From an uncultured Saprospiraceae bacterium (lineage in GTDB: Bacteria; Bacteroidota; Bacteroidia; Chitinophagales; Saprospiraceae), in contig CAKUWM010000043.1 in assembly GCA_934699305.1 (NCBI GenBank), positions 1-14,049 on the forward strand: DNA of 14,049 nt. The letters run 5' to 3'. How positions within the stretch are numbered: position 1 is the stretch's first letter; each line of letters begins with the position of its first letter. Shown here piece by piece: positions 1-8,449 of this stretch. The notes below the pieces were generated by a model. It did not search any database, was not told the DNA's origin, and saw only the letters and a program-made list of their open reading frames with translations. The position numbers and the translations under genes were made by a program.

Positions 1-9
1 AATACACAC

Positions 10-2418
10 ATGGCAAAAGTAATTATCATTGGAGGCGGAGTAGCCGGAATGAGCGCAGCGCACGAACTTATTGAAAGAGGGTTTGAAGTCGAAGTATATG
101 AATCTAATCCGGAGTATGTCGGTGGAAAAGCCCGGAGCGTCAATGTACCCGGCACAAACCAACAACATCCCGATAAATACTTGCCGGGTGAACATGGATT
201 TCGCTTTTTTCCCGGGTTCTATCGCCATGTAACGGATACCATGCAGAGGATTCCATTGAGTGATAAGAATGGAAAAAATTCCGGTAAAAATGTTTTTTCC
301 AACTTAGTACCTACTAGAGCTGTCATGGTAGCGCGGTATGGTCTTCCAAGTATCATTGTTAATGCCGGCTTGCCCAATACCGGTGTTAATATGAAGCAAC
401 AACTAAAAGGCTTAAAGGGAAGCACAGATACAGGCCTGACCAAAGAAGAAAAGAAGTTTTTCCTGGAACGTATGCTACAGTTGGCAACAAGCTGCAGGGT
501 GAGGCGAGACAATGATTACGAGAAAATCGGTTGGTGGGAATTTATGCATGCGGATGAGTTTTCGGCTACCTATAGGAGTCTGATTGTGGTCGGGCTTACC
601 AGAACATTGGTCGCTGCCAATGCAAAATCTGCTTCGACAAAAACGGGTGGAAGTATTGTCCTTCAATTAATTTATTGTGGATTGCAACCTTGGGTAAATA
701 CAGATAGAGTGTTGAATGGACCAACAAATGACGTATGGCTTAACCCATGGAAAGATTATCTTACAGGTAAAGGAGTGCAATACGTACATGATGCTCATGC
801 AGTTCAAATAAATATGAAAGATCACCTTGTTAATGATGTAACCATCAAAACCAACTTTTCGAATCCTGAGAAAGCCGTGGATATAAAAGTCAGTGGCGAT
901 TACTATCTCTTCGCTTGTCCTATAGAGCGCATATCAGAACTGGTTACTGATGAACTGATAGAAAATGATCTGTGTTTTCAATATCTGAAAGAATTGGCTC
1001 CCAGTGTTGCCTGGATGAATGGAATCCAGTTTTATCTCAACCAGAATATAGAAATTAATCAAGGACACATTATTTTCAGTGATTCAGAATGGGCATTGAC
1101 GGCTATTTCACAAGTTCAATTCTGGAAAGATTACGACCTGGATACCCGATTTAATGGAAAGGTCAAAGGGGTGTTGAGTATAGATATCTCTGATTGGTTA
1201 TTTACTAAATATAAGGATGTTCTTGCAGAAGACTGTAGTGCTGACAAGGTGGCAGATTATGTTTGGGAACAAATTGAAAAAAGCTTAAATGTCGATGGTA
1301 AAATAGTGGTTGACCGCAGCATGATAGAATTTTATTATTTAGATAGAGATATTCACTGGGATGACAAGATAAATAGAAATATTGACAAAGAACCACTCTT
1401 AGTAAACAGTATAAATACATGGGGTCTGCGCCCTACAGCCTCAACCGACATCGACAATATGTTTTTGGCAGCCGACTATGTCCGGACTAATACAGATTTA
1501 GCTACAATGGAAGGCGCCAATGAGGCAGCACGGCGAGCAGTCAATTGTATCATAGACGCAGATGGCAACAAATCATCATACGCACAGGTATTTGAATTTA
1601 ATGATCCTTGGTTCTTTGATGTGATGAAGTGGTGGGATCGCCGTCGATATGACAAAGGTCTGCCGTATTCTTCCAGGTTTCCATGGTGGGTTAAAGGCGT
1701 CTCCATCCTCATGGGTTTATTTTTTGTGATAGATGGAATATTAAAATACCTATTTTACAAACTCCGTATAACTGGTGAAGCGGGCTACATAATTTTGTCA
1801 ATGGTAGTCACTCTTGGATTTGCAGCCCTTGATGCATGGAAGGGATGGGGGACATGGAGTGCATTTGCATTGTCTATTGGAATGTATATAGCTTTGAGTG
1901 TTTATGCCTTTAGATTACAAGATCGATTTTTAAAGAAATTACTTTTATTTGGGTTGTTGGCAGGATTATTAGAGCTGATGGCTGATAATTGGCTCGTCAA
2001 TGGTATCCAGGTATTAGTCTATCCGACAGATGAATTAATGCTGTGGGCATCGCCGGCTTATATGCCTGTTGCGTGGGCGGTTGTACTCATTCAAGTCGGA
2101 TACCTGGGTTATTTGATCGCAAAGAAACAAGGAATAAAGGTAGGGAGCTTGGCGACATTTGTGATTGGATTGATTTTTATACCGGTATTTGAATGTTTGG
2201 CAAAATATGCTGGCTGGTGGGAATATGTCGCTCAGGAAAAAATGTTTATGCATACGCCTTATTTCATCATCTTAGGTGAAGGAATAATCTGTATGATATT
2301 GCCATTTATCTTTTTAAAAGAATGGCGATTGAAGTGGTGGTATTCAATACTTTTTGGGATAATTGCCGGTTTGTGGATATTTTTAAGTTATTTTGTAGCA
2401 TATAAAATAATTGGATAA
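10..2418 (+). CDS. FAD-dependent oxidoreductase (phytoene desaturase-like) fused to a C-terminal membrane domain
   Basis: The N-terminus is a Rossmann dinucleotide-binding fold: GGGVAG at residues 8-13 after a hydrophobic strand, with an acidic residue (E31) closing the ribose-binding strand. A GEHGFRFFPGFY motif at 60-71 and a C-terminal FAD-contact motif at about 470-515 (GLRPTAS, then FLAADYV, then TMEGANEAARRA) match the amine oxidase/phytoene desaturase superfamily. The catalytic part ends near residue 545. Residues 560-802 hold seven or eight hydrophobic helices, with a WW-E stretch at 736-738, so the enzyme is probably anchored at the inner membrane. The substrate cannot be read from sequence; a carotenoid or other isoprenoid lipid is plausible. 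The ATG at position 10 fits because the FAD motif follows at once. The stop codon abuts the start of the cyclase gene, so the two form an operon. The promoter lies upstream of the window. Family is sure; the fused domain is not recognised. Confidence 0.9.
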   Translation: MAKVIIIGGGVAGMSAAHELIERGFEVEVYESNPEYVGGKARSVNVPGTNQQHPDKYLPGEHGFRFFPGFYRHVTDTMQRIPLSDKNGKNSGKNVFSNLVPTRAVMVARYGLPSIIVNAGLPNTGVNMKQQLKGLKGSTDTGLTKEEKKFFLERMLQLATSCRVRRDNDYEKIGWWEFMHADEFSATYRSLIVVGLTRTLVAANAKSASTKTGGSIVLQLIYCGLQPWVNTDRVLNGPTNDVWLNPWKDYLTGKGVQYVHDAHAVQINMKDHLVNDVTIKTNFSNPEKAVDIKVSGDYYLFACPIERISELVTDELIENDLCFQYLKELAPSVAWMNGIQFYLNQNIEINQGHIIFSDSEWALTAISQVQFWKDYDLDTRFNGKVKGVLSIDISDWLFTKYKDVLAEDCSADKVADYVWEQIEKSLNVDGKIVVDRSMIEFYYLDRDIHWDDKINRNIDKEPLLVNSINTWGLRPTASTDIDNMFLAADYVRTNTDLATMEGANEAARRAVNCIIDADGNKSSYAQVFEFNDPWFFDVMKWWDRRRYDKGLPYSSRFPWWVKGVSILMGLFFVIDGILKYLFYKLRITGEAGYIILSMVVTLGFAALDAWKGWGTWSAFALSIGMYIALSVYAFRLQDRFLKKLLLFGLLAGLLELMADNWLVNGIQVLVYPTDELMLWASPAYMPVAWAVVLIQVGYLGYLIAKKQGIKVGSLATFVIGLIFIPVFECLAKYAGWWEYVAQEKMFMHTPYFIILGEGIICMILPFIFLKEWRLKWWYSILFGIIAGLWIFLSYFVAYKIIG

Positions 2419-3654
2419 ATGAAAAGAATTGTCCGATACTTTATCCCCGATACTTTACCTGATGATGCCGATATCCAACGGAAAGCAAATGTTTCTATCA
2501 TCATCTGGTTGATAATAGCATATTTTAATCTAAGTTACGCACTCATTTCTTATTTTATCGGATACTCAGGTGGAGTCATCTCACAGATTCCTTTATTTTT
2601 CATAACTGTCGTCTGCTTATATCTTTACAAGTTGGGATTCAGACCGTCTGTCATCTTTCCAATCTATTTCATATCTTGTACAATCTCAATAGCCATAACC
2701 GTATATTTCACAGGTGGATTCTCATCGTCTTTGTTTGCATGGTTGGCTACTACGCCGATTGTAGCCATTTTAGTATGGAGCAAAAAAGGAGCTTTAGTTT
2801 CCTTATTTTTTGTTTTATTGGTACAGATATTATTTTATATATTTCACATCAACGGTTATAATTTCCCACATCAAATAGAAAAAGAATATCAGAATGTATT
2901 TTATCTTACTACCGGACTGGGACTGACACTTATTTTGTTTTGGGCAGCCATCGCTTTTGAAAATGCGAAAGATGCGGCATTCAAAAAGTTGAATAATACA
3001 CTGGATGAATTAAAACTTTCCAATAAACGTAGTGATGATCTTCTGTTGAATATACTTCCCGAAGAAGTCAGTAGAGAGTTAAAAGAACGAGGAGCAGTGA
3101 CTGCACACGAATTTGATCACGTTACCGTATTATTTACGGACTTTGTAAACTTTACCATCGCCAGTGAAAGGATGACTTCCCAGGAATTGGTCGATGAACT
3201 GCATTATTGTTTTAAAGCATTTGATGAGATAATAGGAAGATATCACATTGAAAAGATAAAAACGGTAGGTGATGCCTACCTGGCTGTCAGTGGACTACCA
3301 CTTACAGATAACAGCCATGCCTTACATATTGCTATGGCTGCACTTGATATTCAAGACTTTATACGCAATAGAATAGAAGTAATGGGCGAAAAGACCTTCG
3401 ATATTCGTATAGGGATTCATTCCGGAAGTGTTGTTGCAGGCATAGTCGGAGTAAAGAAATTTGCTTACGATATATGGGGCGATACAGTCAATACGGCTGC
3501 TCGTATGGAACAGAGCAGTGAACCGGGACAAATAAATATTTCAGGAGCCACTCATTCACTGATTAAAGATCAATTTAATTGCATCTATCGGGGTGAAATT
3601 GATGCCAAACACAAAGGTAAGTTGGCTATGTACTTCTTAGAAAGGAAAGAATAA
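2419..3654 (+). CDS. Membrane-bound class III adenylate cyclase
   Basis: Probably makes cAMP from ATP at the inner membrane. Six hydrophobic helices lie at about 25-48, 52-70, 77-97, 104-120, 124-143 and 160-181, followed by a short helical linker (182-212) of the kind that couples sensor and cyclase domains. The catalytic domain covers about 230-408. The two metal-binding aspartates are D241 (FTDFVNFT) and D285 (VGDAY). The purine-selecting pair is K281 and D351 (YDIWGD), the adenylate-type combination; guanylate cyclases usually have Glu and Cys there. Transition-state residues N358 and R362 (NTAARME) are present, and a KGK at 399-401 offers the phosphate-binding lysine. All key residues are intact, so the enzyme should be active as a homodimer. 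The membrane part was not matched to a named MASE domain. Its ATG directly follows the stop of the oxidoreductase gene, implying translational coupling. Confidence 0.93.
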   Translation: MKRIVRYFIPDTLPDDADIQRKANVSIIIWLIIAYFNLSYALISYFIGYSGGVISQIPLFFITVVCLYLYKLGFRPSVIFPIYFISCTISIAITVYFTGGFSSSLFAWLATTPIVAILVWSKKGALVSLFFVLLVQILFYIFHINGYNFPHQIEKEYQNVFYLTTGLGLTLILFWAAIAFENAKDAAFKKLNNTLDELKLSNKRSDDLLLNILPEEVSRELKERGAVTAHEFDHVTVLFTDFVNFTIASERMTSQELVDELHYCFKAFDEIIGRYHIEKIKTVGDAYLAVSGLPLTDNSHALHIAMAALDIQDFIRNRIEVMGEKTFDIRIGIHSGSVVAGIVGVKKFAYDIWGDTVNTAARMEQSSEPGQINISGATHSLIKDQFNCIYRGEIDAKHKGKLAMYFLERKE

Positions 3655-3694
3655 AAATCCAAATATTATTTTTCTTCAAAAAGTCGGAAAGTTA

Positions 3695-4285
3695 TTAAGC
3701 CTTTTTATGTTGTAATGCCGCTTTTATCATTAGCAAATGATTCTCTTTCCCGGCTTGTCTTGATTCGATGGCTGTCTTTGTAAAATAATGATGATTTTCA
3801 AAAAAACGGATCTGGATATTGTTCCATTCATCCTCATTTTTAATAAACCCAAAATAGATCATTTCCTGATAAAGTGTATTGCCAATCGTAAAAAAATCGT
3901 CCCTACCTAAATAGTCCAAATCAGCATCAGACAGCACTTCCTCAAGATGATTCTGTGGCTTTTGTGGAATCTTGGTCGCCATAATCATTCCACAAATTCT
4001 CTCAATTTGTATCGTTGAATATTCATAATCAGGCAGATATCTGCGGGCTATGTCGCAAGACCTTTCTTCATGATCCTTCGGCCCATATATAAAACCCGAA
4101 TCGTGAAATATGGCGGCTGTTTTTATCAATGTTAAATCCTCACCCTTTATTGACTCACTCTTGGCAATTCTTATACTTGCCTTCAACACATCTTTGGTAT
4201 GATATACACTATGGTACGTCAAATAATCGGGCAATTCTTTCAGCAACTTTCGCAGCATCATTTTCTTAACATCTGCAAACTTCAT
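3695..4285 (-). CDS. HD-domain metal-dependent phosphohydrolase
   Basis: A 196-residue soluble protein with the HD superfamily pattern: H29 in the first helix region (YHSVYHT), the paired H61-D62 (AIFHDSGF), an H72-E73 pair, and a distal aspartate in D120-A-D122-L (DADLDYLG). This is the metal ligand set of small HD hydrolases that act on nucleotides or phosphodiesters. No signal peptide or membrane segment is visible. The gene converges on the adenylate cyclase with only 40 bases between the two stop codons. That suggests, but does not show, a role in cyclic nucleotide turnover. The ATG at 4285 is the natural start because the conserved first helix begins about 20 residues later. Fold is well supported; substrate unknown. 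Confidence 0.85.
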   Translation of the reverse strand: MKFADVKKMMLRKLLKELPDYLTYHSVYHTKDVLKASIRIAKSESIKGEDLTLIKTAAIFHDSGFIYGPKDHEERSCDIARRYLPDYEYSTIQIERICGMIMATKIPQKPQNHLEEVLSDADLDYLGRDDFFTIGNTLYQEMIYFGFIKNEDEWNNIQIRFFENHHYFTKTAIESRQAGKENHLLMIKAALQHKKA

Positions 4286-4433
4286 TTTTGAGATTGTGTT
4301 ATTGTTTTAATGTGTATCATTATGATATTAAAAGTATTATATAAGTTCTTTTTATTACACCAATGAAATCACGATTTATTGTGAGTCCAATGGAATTAGT
4401 CTTCTGAAATATCGAAATCTAATCGGCATTAGG

Positions 4434-4451
4434 CTATTTTAATCAAAATAG
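4434..4451. repeat. Perfect 7-bp inverted repeat
   Basis: CTATTTT, a 4-base spacer, then AAAATAG. It could form a small hairpin or be a protein-binding palindrome. It is AT-rich and has no adjoining T tract, so it is not a good terminator. Function unknown. Confidence 0.4.
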
Positions 4452-4505
4452 GTTTAAAAATAAATGAAAGAGGATAATCCCATAGAATCTTACAATAAAT
4501 TTTAC

Positions 4506-4528
4506 AGGATTGCTTAATCCTTGATTAA
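4506..4528. repeat. Overlapping alternative inverted repeats
   Basis: AGGATT-GCTT-AATCCT (4506-4521) and TTAATC-CTT-GATTAA (4514-4528) share the bases 4514-4521, so only one of the two hairpins could form at a time in RNA. Both arms are perfect. There is no evidence that the site is transcribed. Confidence 0.35.
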
Positions 4529-4589
4529 AAGTAAACATTTTTTTGGACATTCTGTTTTCGGATAATATTTAGTTTTTACTTTATCCAAC

Positions 4590-4601
4590 ATTCCGTATTT
4601 G
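4590..4601 (+). repeat. Dispersed intergenic motif, copy 1 (one mismatch)
   Basis: ATTCCGTATTTG, one base different from copies at 8287-8298 and 9308-9319. All three lie between genes and in the same orientation. Similarity to the second copy extends to neighbouring bases on both sides (CCAA before, GT after). Confidence 0.4.
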
Positions 4602-4753
4602 TCAAATCCAGAATTTTATCCAACTAAGTTGCAATTCGTTAGTTATCAGTATGATGTAATTTGCTCTTTTTAGGGATACTTTGTATTCAACAAAACGAAA
4701 AATTAGCAAAATATTTCTTGAAGACAATATTTTGACTTTATGCGGAAATAGGG

Positions 4754-4785
4754 TTTATACAACTCTTATATTATGCTTACATTTG
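4754..4785 (+). promoter_or_regulatory. Candidate Bacteroidota-type promoter for the helicase-nuclease gene
   Basis: TACATTTG at 4778-4785 matches the -7 consensus TANNTTTG. A weak -33 box (TTTA, 4754-4757) lies 20 bases upstream. Transcription would begin near 4792 and leave a leader of about 50 bases before the ATG at 4842. The -33 match is imperfect. Confidence 0.35.
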
Positions 4786-4841
4786 TGTCAGTAGTCCAAA
4801 TTATTTTTTAACTTCAACCCAATTTTTATATATTCACCTTT

Positions 4842-7800
4842 ATGAATGACTTTTCTACTCGAGCTTCTATTGAACTATTTATCATCGAAAATGCCGCTAC
4901 TGACGCTTATTCGCCTCATATTGCCAGTATAAGTGATGCCTTATTTAGGCACTTACTTCACGTGATTACCGATCGATATCAGATGCCCTTTAATTCAGTC
5001 TTCTCTCAAATAGCATTTGTTATTAGTCAATATAAGCTTGATTTTCAGGTCGGTCAAGCATTGCATTTCTACAGATTGACTTTCTTATCTGACAAAAAAA
5101 CACCAGAAGACGCACATTCTATACGCCTTAGAATGGGTGTTTTGAGCTTGTTGTGCGACATTTGTTATGGAGACAAGACAATGGTAGCCGGTGATGTGCA
5201 GCAGTATGCTCTGAAAAACACACGACCGGAGCGTGTGCATACGGAAAGATTTAACAGAATGCGTTTTTCTATTGTTGAAAACCATTTGGATCAGGAATTT
5301 TTGATTGGTATCAGTGAGATTCAACCTGACCATCCGGTAAAGGTTGTCTTGAGTGAACCGAGCTGCGACCTTATACTCAAAACTTTGCAAAGGGAATTGG
5401 TATTTTTTCAAATGCCAATAACAGTGATGTTGATCAATGTACAAGTGATTAAGGGCGATTACTATCCCGAGTGTATTACGCTGTTTCCCGACTTCCTGAT
5501 GGATGTTACTGCAATAGCCGAATGTTATAGCTATGACGGGTATAATCCCAACCTTCATTTTCTCAAAAAACTAATGCCCAAATCCTCTTCTGATTCATTG
5601 TTTATTGGACTTTGTGCCAACACTTTTCTGGATGAACTCGTGGTTAATCCGAGCAAAGAGTTTAAAGAATTAACGCCACTGATATTCAAAACAAGCTCTC
5701 TGTATCTTGCTTCTAAGACTGATCAGCAAGTCATTGATTTGCTGCAAAATGCTCATCTCCATTTCGTCAATATTAGAGACTTTGTCCAAAAAAATATGAA
5801 TGATGTCAATCGAAATCTCGAATCAGCACTCATCGAACCAAGCTATTGCAGTCCGGCTTTTGGTATTCAAGGAAGATTGGACCTATATATTGACCACGAC
5901 CGTGAAAGGTCGATCATCGAGCTCAAGTCCGGTAAAATATTTAGACCCAATAGCTATCAGATTAATCAAAGCCATTATATTCAGACTTTACTCTATGACC
6001 TGCTCGTCCGAAAGAGTACTAAAAAGAGTAAAGACGTCAAAGCATTTATCTTGTATAGCAAGTTGGAGCATGATCGGCTACGATATGCTCCGCCAGTAAG
6101 GTCGCTACAGATTGAAGCTATGATGGTGCGCAATAGCCTCATTGCTATCGAGTATCGCTTTACGCTCATCGATGCCAATGGTTATGATCCAACCGATGTC
6201 TTTTCTTTGAGAAAGCAGTTGGTAGATGATGGAGTTGTCGGCTTTGTGGCAAGGGATTTGGAGAGATTTAACACTGCTTTGAATTCATTGTCATCCATGG
6301 AATACAAGTATCTCAAAGCATTCACAGGCTTTGTTGCACGAGAATACTTTAATGCTAAGTCCGGTTCTATACGCAATCAGGTCTCTACGGGTCAAGCGTC
6401 TCTCTGGCTTAGTAGGGTGGAAGATAAGTTGGATAATCACAGTATCATGGATCGCCTCCTGCCCGAAAAGGTGGAAAATACTGATAAAGACACCTTTATA
6501 ACCCTGCGGAAATCACAAATGACAGACCGTCTGGCCGACTTTAGGGTTGGCGACATCATTGTGTTGTATGCTTCTAACGAAGATGGTCATTTTTTGTGGG
6601 AAGGTCTCCAGCAATTTAAAGGAACATTAATAACTAATTTGGAAGATGAAGTCACCATCAAATTGAGATCACGGCAAAATCGTAAATATGTGTTCTATCG
6701 TGATAAGTTTTGGAATATTGAAAAAGATATCATCGATTCCAACTTTGGTGGACAGTTCAAAAGTATGATGTCGTGGGCATTTGCAGATAGGCGACAAAGG
6801 TCCCTTTTGCTGGGAGCATTGCCTCCGACCGAGCCTACCAACGTGGTTAATTTGTCAGGTAAAGAGTTTAATGACCATCACACATCATTGTTGCAGCAGG
6901 CCCTTTCTGCTCCCGATTATTTTCTGTTATGGGGGCCGCCGGGTACGGGCAAGACCAGCTTTATGATAAAACACCTGATTCAAATACTCATCGCAAAAGA
7001 CAACAATCCACTTTTGGTTATAGCATATACCAATAGGGCAGTTGATGAGTTATGTGCCGCCATAGAATCAATAGGGCCGGATTTCAAGGATACGTACCTG
7101 AGAGTAGGTTCACGCTTTAGTACAGATAAGGCGTATGTTGCCAATTTGCTTGACGAAAGAATGGCTGACATACACAATAGGGCACAATTGTTGCAACTTT
7201 TACACACCAGAAAAATTATTGTGGGCACGGCTTCATCTATAATAGGCAAGCCGGAACTTTTTGATTTACTCTCTTTTCAGCGTGTACTGATCGATGAGGC
7301 CAGCCAGATATTGGATCCGCAGATTGTCGAGATATTAAGCCGTGTTCCCAGATTTATTATGATTGGCGATCATAAGCAGTTGCCGGCAGTGGTGACCCAA
7401 CACGGCAAATGGACAGAAGTGAGCGAATCGGAATTGAACGAAGTGGGCGTATATAACCTCTCGCAGTCGATGTTCGAGCGATTGTTTTTAAAGGCAGAGA
7501 AAGAAGGCTGGACATGGGCTTATGGGGTTATGGAGGAGCAGGGCAGGATGCATCGTGACATCATGAGTTTTCCCGCAAACAACTTTTATTTGGGCAGATT
7601 GCGGACAATGCATCCCGCCCAGGAGGCTGAAGAGTATCTCGTTATACCATCCGATATAGGACATTCAGGCTTTAAAAGAGAAGTAGCAGCCAAAAGAGTA
7701 TTGTTTTTGGACATACGGAGCAGTGAAGTCAATTTCACTAAGATGAATGATGATGAGGCCTCTTGTATTCACAGCCTTTTGCTGGATCTGTATGACTTGT

Positions 7801-8153
7801 ATCAAAACATCGGAAGACGACTTGAGGATGTATCGATAGGTGTAATAACACCTTTCAGAGCCCAAATAGTAAAGATAAATTCACTGATTGAAAGTCTTCC
7901 TTTCCGCCTAAATGTGACGGTAGATACGGTAGAACGATTCCAAGGGGGATCACAAGATATTGTGTTTATTTCGACTGTGGTATCATCTCATACGCTGGCT
8001 TCATCGATTATCTCCACCAGTTGGGAAGGAATAGACCGCAAGATGAATGTAGCTTTGACCAGAGCCCGCGAACGACTGATCATGGTCGGTAACAAATCTA
8101 TCCTGGAGCAATTGCCCTATTATAAGGAATTTGTAGAACAATATGGAGTGTGA
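4842..8153 (+). CDS. Dna2-like PD-(D/E)XK nuclease fused to an SF1 UPF1/DNA2-type helicase
   Basis: A 1103-residue cytoplasmic protein. Residues 1-330 are not recognised. A RecB/Cas4-like nuclease core follows: G344-R-L-D347, then E360-L-K362 with GK at 364-365, and Q381 with Y385, giving the D...ExK...QxxxY pattern. Residues about 560-630 look like the beta-barrel that precedes many UPF1/DNA2 helicases. The helicase has Walker A GPPGTGKT (K704), motif Ia AYTNRAVDE, Walker B LIDEAS (D818, E819), motif III GDHKQLP (842-848), motif IV EEQGRMH (898-904), motif V VDTVERFQGGSQD (1027-1039) and motif VI NVALTRARERL (R1074, R1076). All motifs are complete. No cysteine occurs between residues 337 and 737, so the Fe-S cluster of eukaryotic Dna2 and Cas4 is absent. 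It probably unwinds and cuts DNA in repair or defence. It stands alone, with gaps on both sides. There is no Shine-Dalgarno sequence at the ATG. Confidence 0.9.
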   Translation: MNDFSTRASIELFIIENAATDAYSPHIASISDALFRHLLHVITDRYQMPFNSVFSQIAFVISQYKLDFQVGQALHFYRLTFLSDKKTPEDAHSIRLRMGVLSLLCDICYGDKTMVAGDVQQYALKNTRPERVHTERFNRMRFSIVENHLDQEFLIGISEIQPDHPVKVVLSEPSCDLILKTLQRELVFFQMPITVMLINVQVIKGDYYPECITLFPDFLMDVTAIAECYSYDGYNPNLHFLKKLMPKSSSDSLFIGLCANTFLDELVVNPSKEFKELTPLIFKTSSLYLASKTDQQVIDLLQNAHLHFVNIRDFVQKNMNDVNRNLESALIEPSYCSPAFGIQGRLDLYIDHDRERSIIELKSGKIFRPNSYQINQSHYIQTLLYDLLVRKSTKKSKDVKAFILYSKLEHDRLRYAPPVRSLQIEAMMVRNSLIAIEYRFTLIDANGYDPTDVFSLRKQLVDDGVVGFVARDLERFNTALNSLSSMEYKYLKAFTGFVAREYFNAKSGSIRNQVSTGQASLWLSRVEDKLDNHSIMDRLLPEKVENTDKDTFITLRKSQMTDRLADFRVGDIIVLYASNEDGHFLWEGLQQFKGTLITNLEDEVTIKLRSRQNRKYVFYRDKFWNIEKDIIDSNFGGQFKSMMSWAFADRRQRSLLLGALPPTEPTNVVNLSGKEFNDHHTSLLQQALSAPDYFLLWGPPGTGKTSFMIKHLIQILIAKDNNPLLVIAYTNRAVDELCAAIESIGPDFKDTYLRVGSRFSTDKAYVANLLDERMADIHNRAQLLQLLHTRKIIVGTASSIIGKPELFDLLSFQRVLIDEASQILDPQIVEILSRVPRFIMIGDHKQLPAVVTQHGKWTEVSESELNEVGVYNLSQSMFERLFLKAEKEGWTWAYGVMEEQGRMHRDIMSFPANNFYLGRLRTMHPAQEAEEYLVIPSDIGHSGFKREVAAKRVLFLDIRSSEVNFTKMNDDEASCIHSLLLDLYDLYQNIGRRLEDVSIGVITPFRAQIVKINSLIESLPFRLNVTVDTVERFQGGSQDIVFISTVVSSHTLASSIISTSWEGIDRKMNVALTRARERLIMVGNKSILEQLPYYKEFVEQYGV

Positions 8154-8278
8154 TGAATGCCTCATAGACAGCAATGAAGAAATAATATCTATTATAAATT
8201 ATTGCTGACTAAAAATTTTTCTTATTTTTATTGCGTTCTAATATAAATGAGATTGTTATTTTAATGATGTATAGATGT

Positions 8279-8331
8279 TAACCCAAATTCCGCATTTGTA
8301 CATTGCGGAATCGATTCGTAAATTTGGGTTA
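8279..8331. repeat. Nested palindrome upstream of the DUF1508 gene
   Basis: Outer arms TAACCCAAATT (8279-8289) and AATTTGGGTTA (8321-8331) are perfect complements. Inside and overlapping the left arm is a second perfect pair, ATTCCGCA (8287-8294) and TGCGGAAT (8304-8311). The left inner arm begins the dispersed motif ATTCCGCATTTG (8287-8298). The structure lacks a T tract, so it is a poor terminator. It may be a small non-autonomous mobile element, the end of an insertion sequence, or a regulatory palindrome. Confidence 0.6.
8295..8326 (+). promoter_or_regulatory. Candidate Bacteroidota-type promoter inside the palindrome
   Basis: TTTG (8295-8298) and TAAATTTG (8319-8326) match the -33 and -7 consensus (TTTG and TANNTTTG) exactly, with a 20-base spacer. 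It points to the DUF1508 gene, leaving a leader of roughly 115 bases. The -33 box sits in the inner loop and the -7 box spans the right outer arm of the palindrome. Confidence 0.42.
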
Positions 8332-8449
8332 CCTTCATAATCAGCAATAAAGGTTTTGAAAAACCATATAGTACTGATTTCGGGTTTAACAATGACGAAT
8401 ACTATCTTTCACCGTCATAATATTGTATTTCATAATAAAAGAATAAAAA

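Larger units (their letters stand above)
4286..4841. other. Long AT-rich intergenic region without a recognisable gene
   Basis: A 556-base gap between the divergent HD and helicase genes. No coding sequence or RNA gene was recognised. It holds several short perfect inverted repeats (4434-4451, 4506-4528, and 4620-4630 reading CAACTAAGTTG), two copies of TTTATCCAAC (4580-4589 and 4615-4624), one copy of the dispersed ATTCCG-type motif and a candidate promoter near its right end. It must contain promoters for both flanking genes. Confidence 0.6.

Noticed and set aside
2419..3654. Guanylate cyclase instead of adenylate cyclase
   Set aside because: The purine-selecting positions are Lys (281) and Asp (351), the adenylate pair, not Glu and Cys.
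5085..5558. A 157-codon open frame on the minus strand
   Set aside because: It is antisense to the helicase-nuclease gene, shows no domain pattern, and the plus-strand frame there is continuous with a full domain architecture.
4842..8153. Cas4 or other CRISPR adaptation gene
   Set aside because: The nuclease is part of a large helicase, the Fe-S cysteines are missing, and no cas genes or CRISPR repeats are in the window.
8279..8331. Intrinsic terminator of the helicase gene
   Set aside because: The hairpin is 126 bases past the stop codon and has no T tract after it on either strand.
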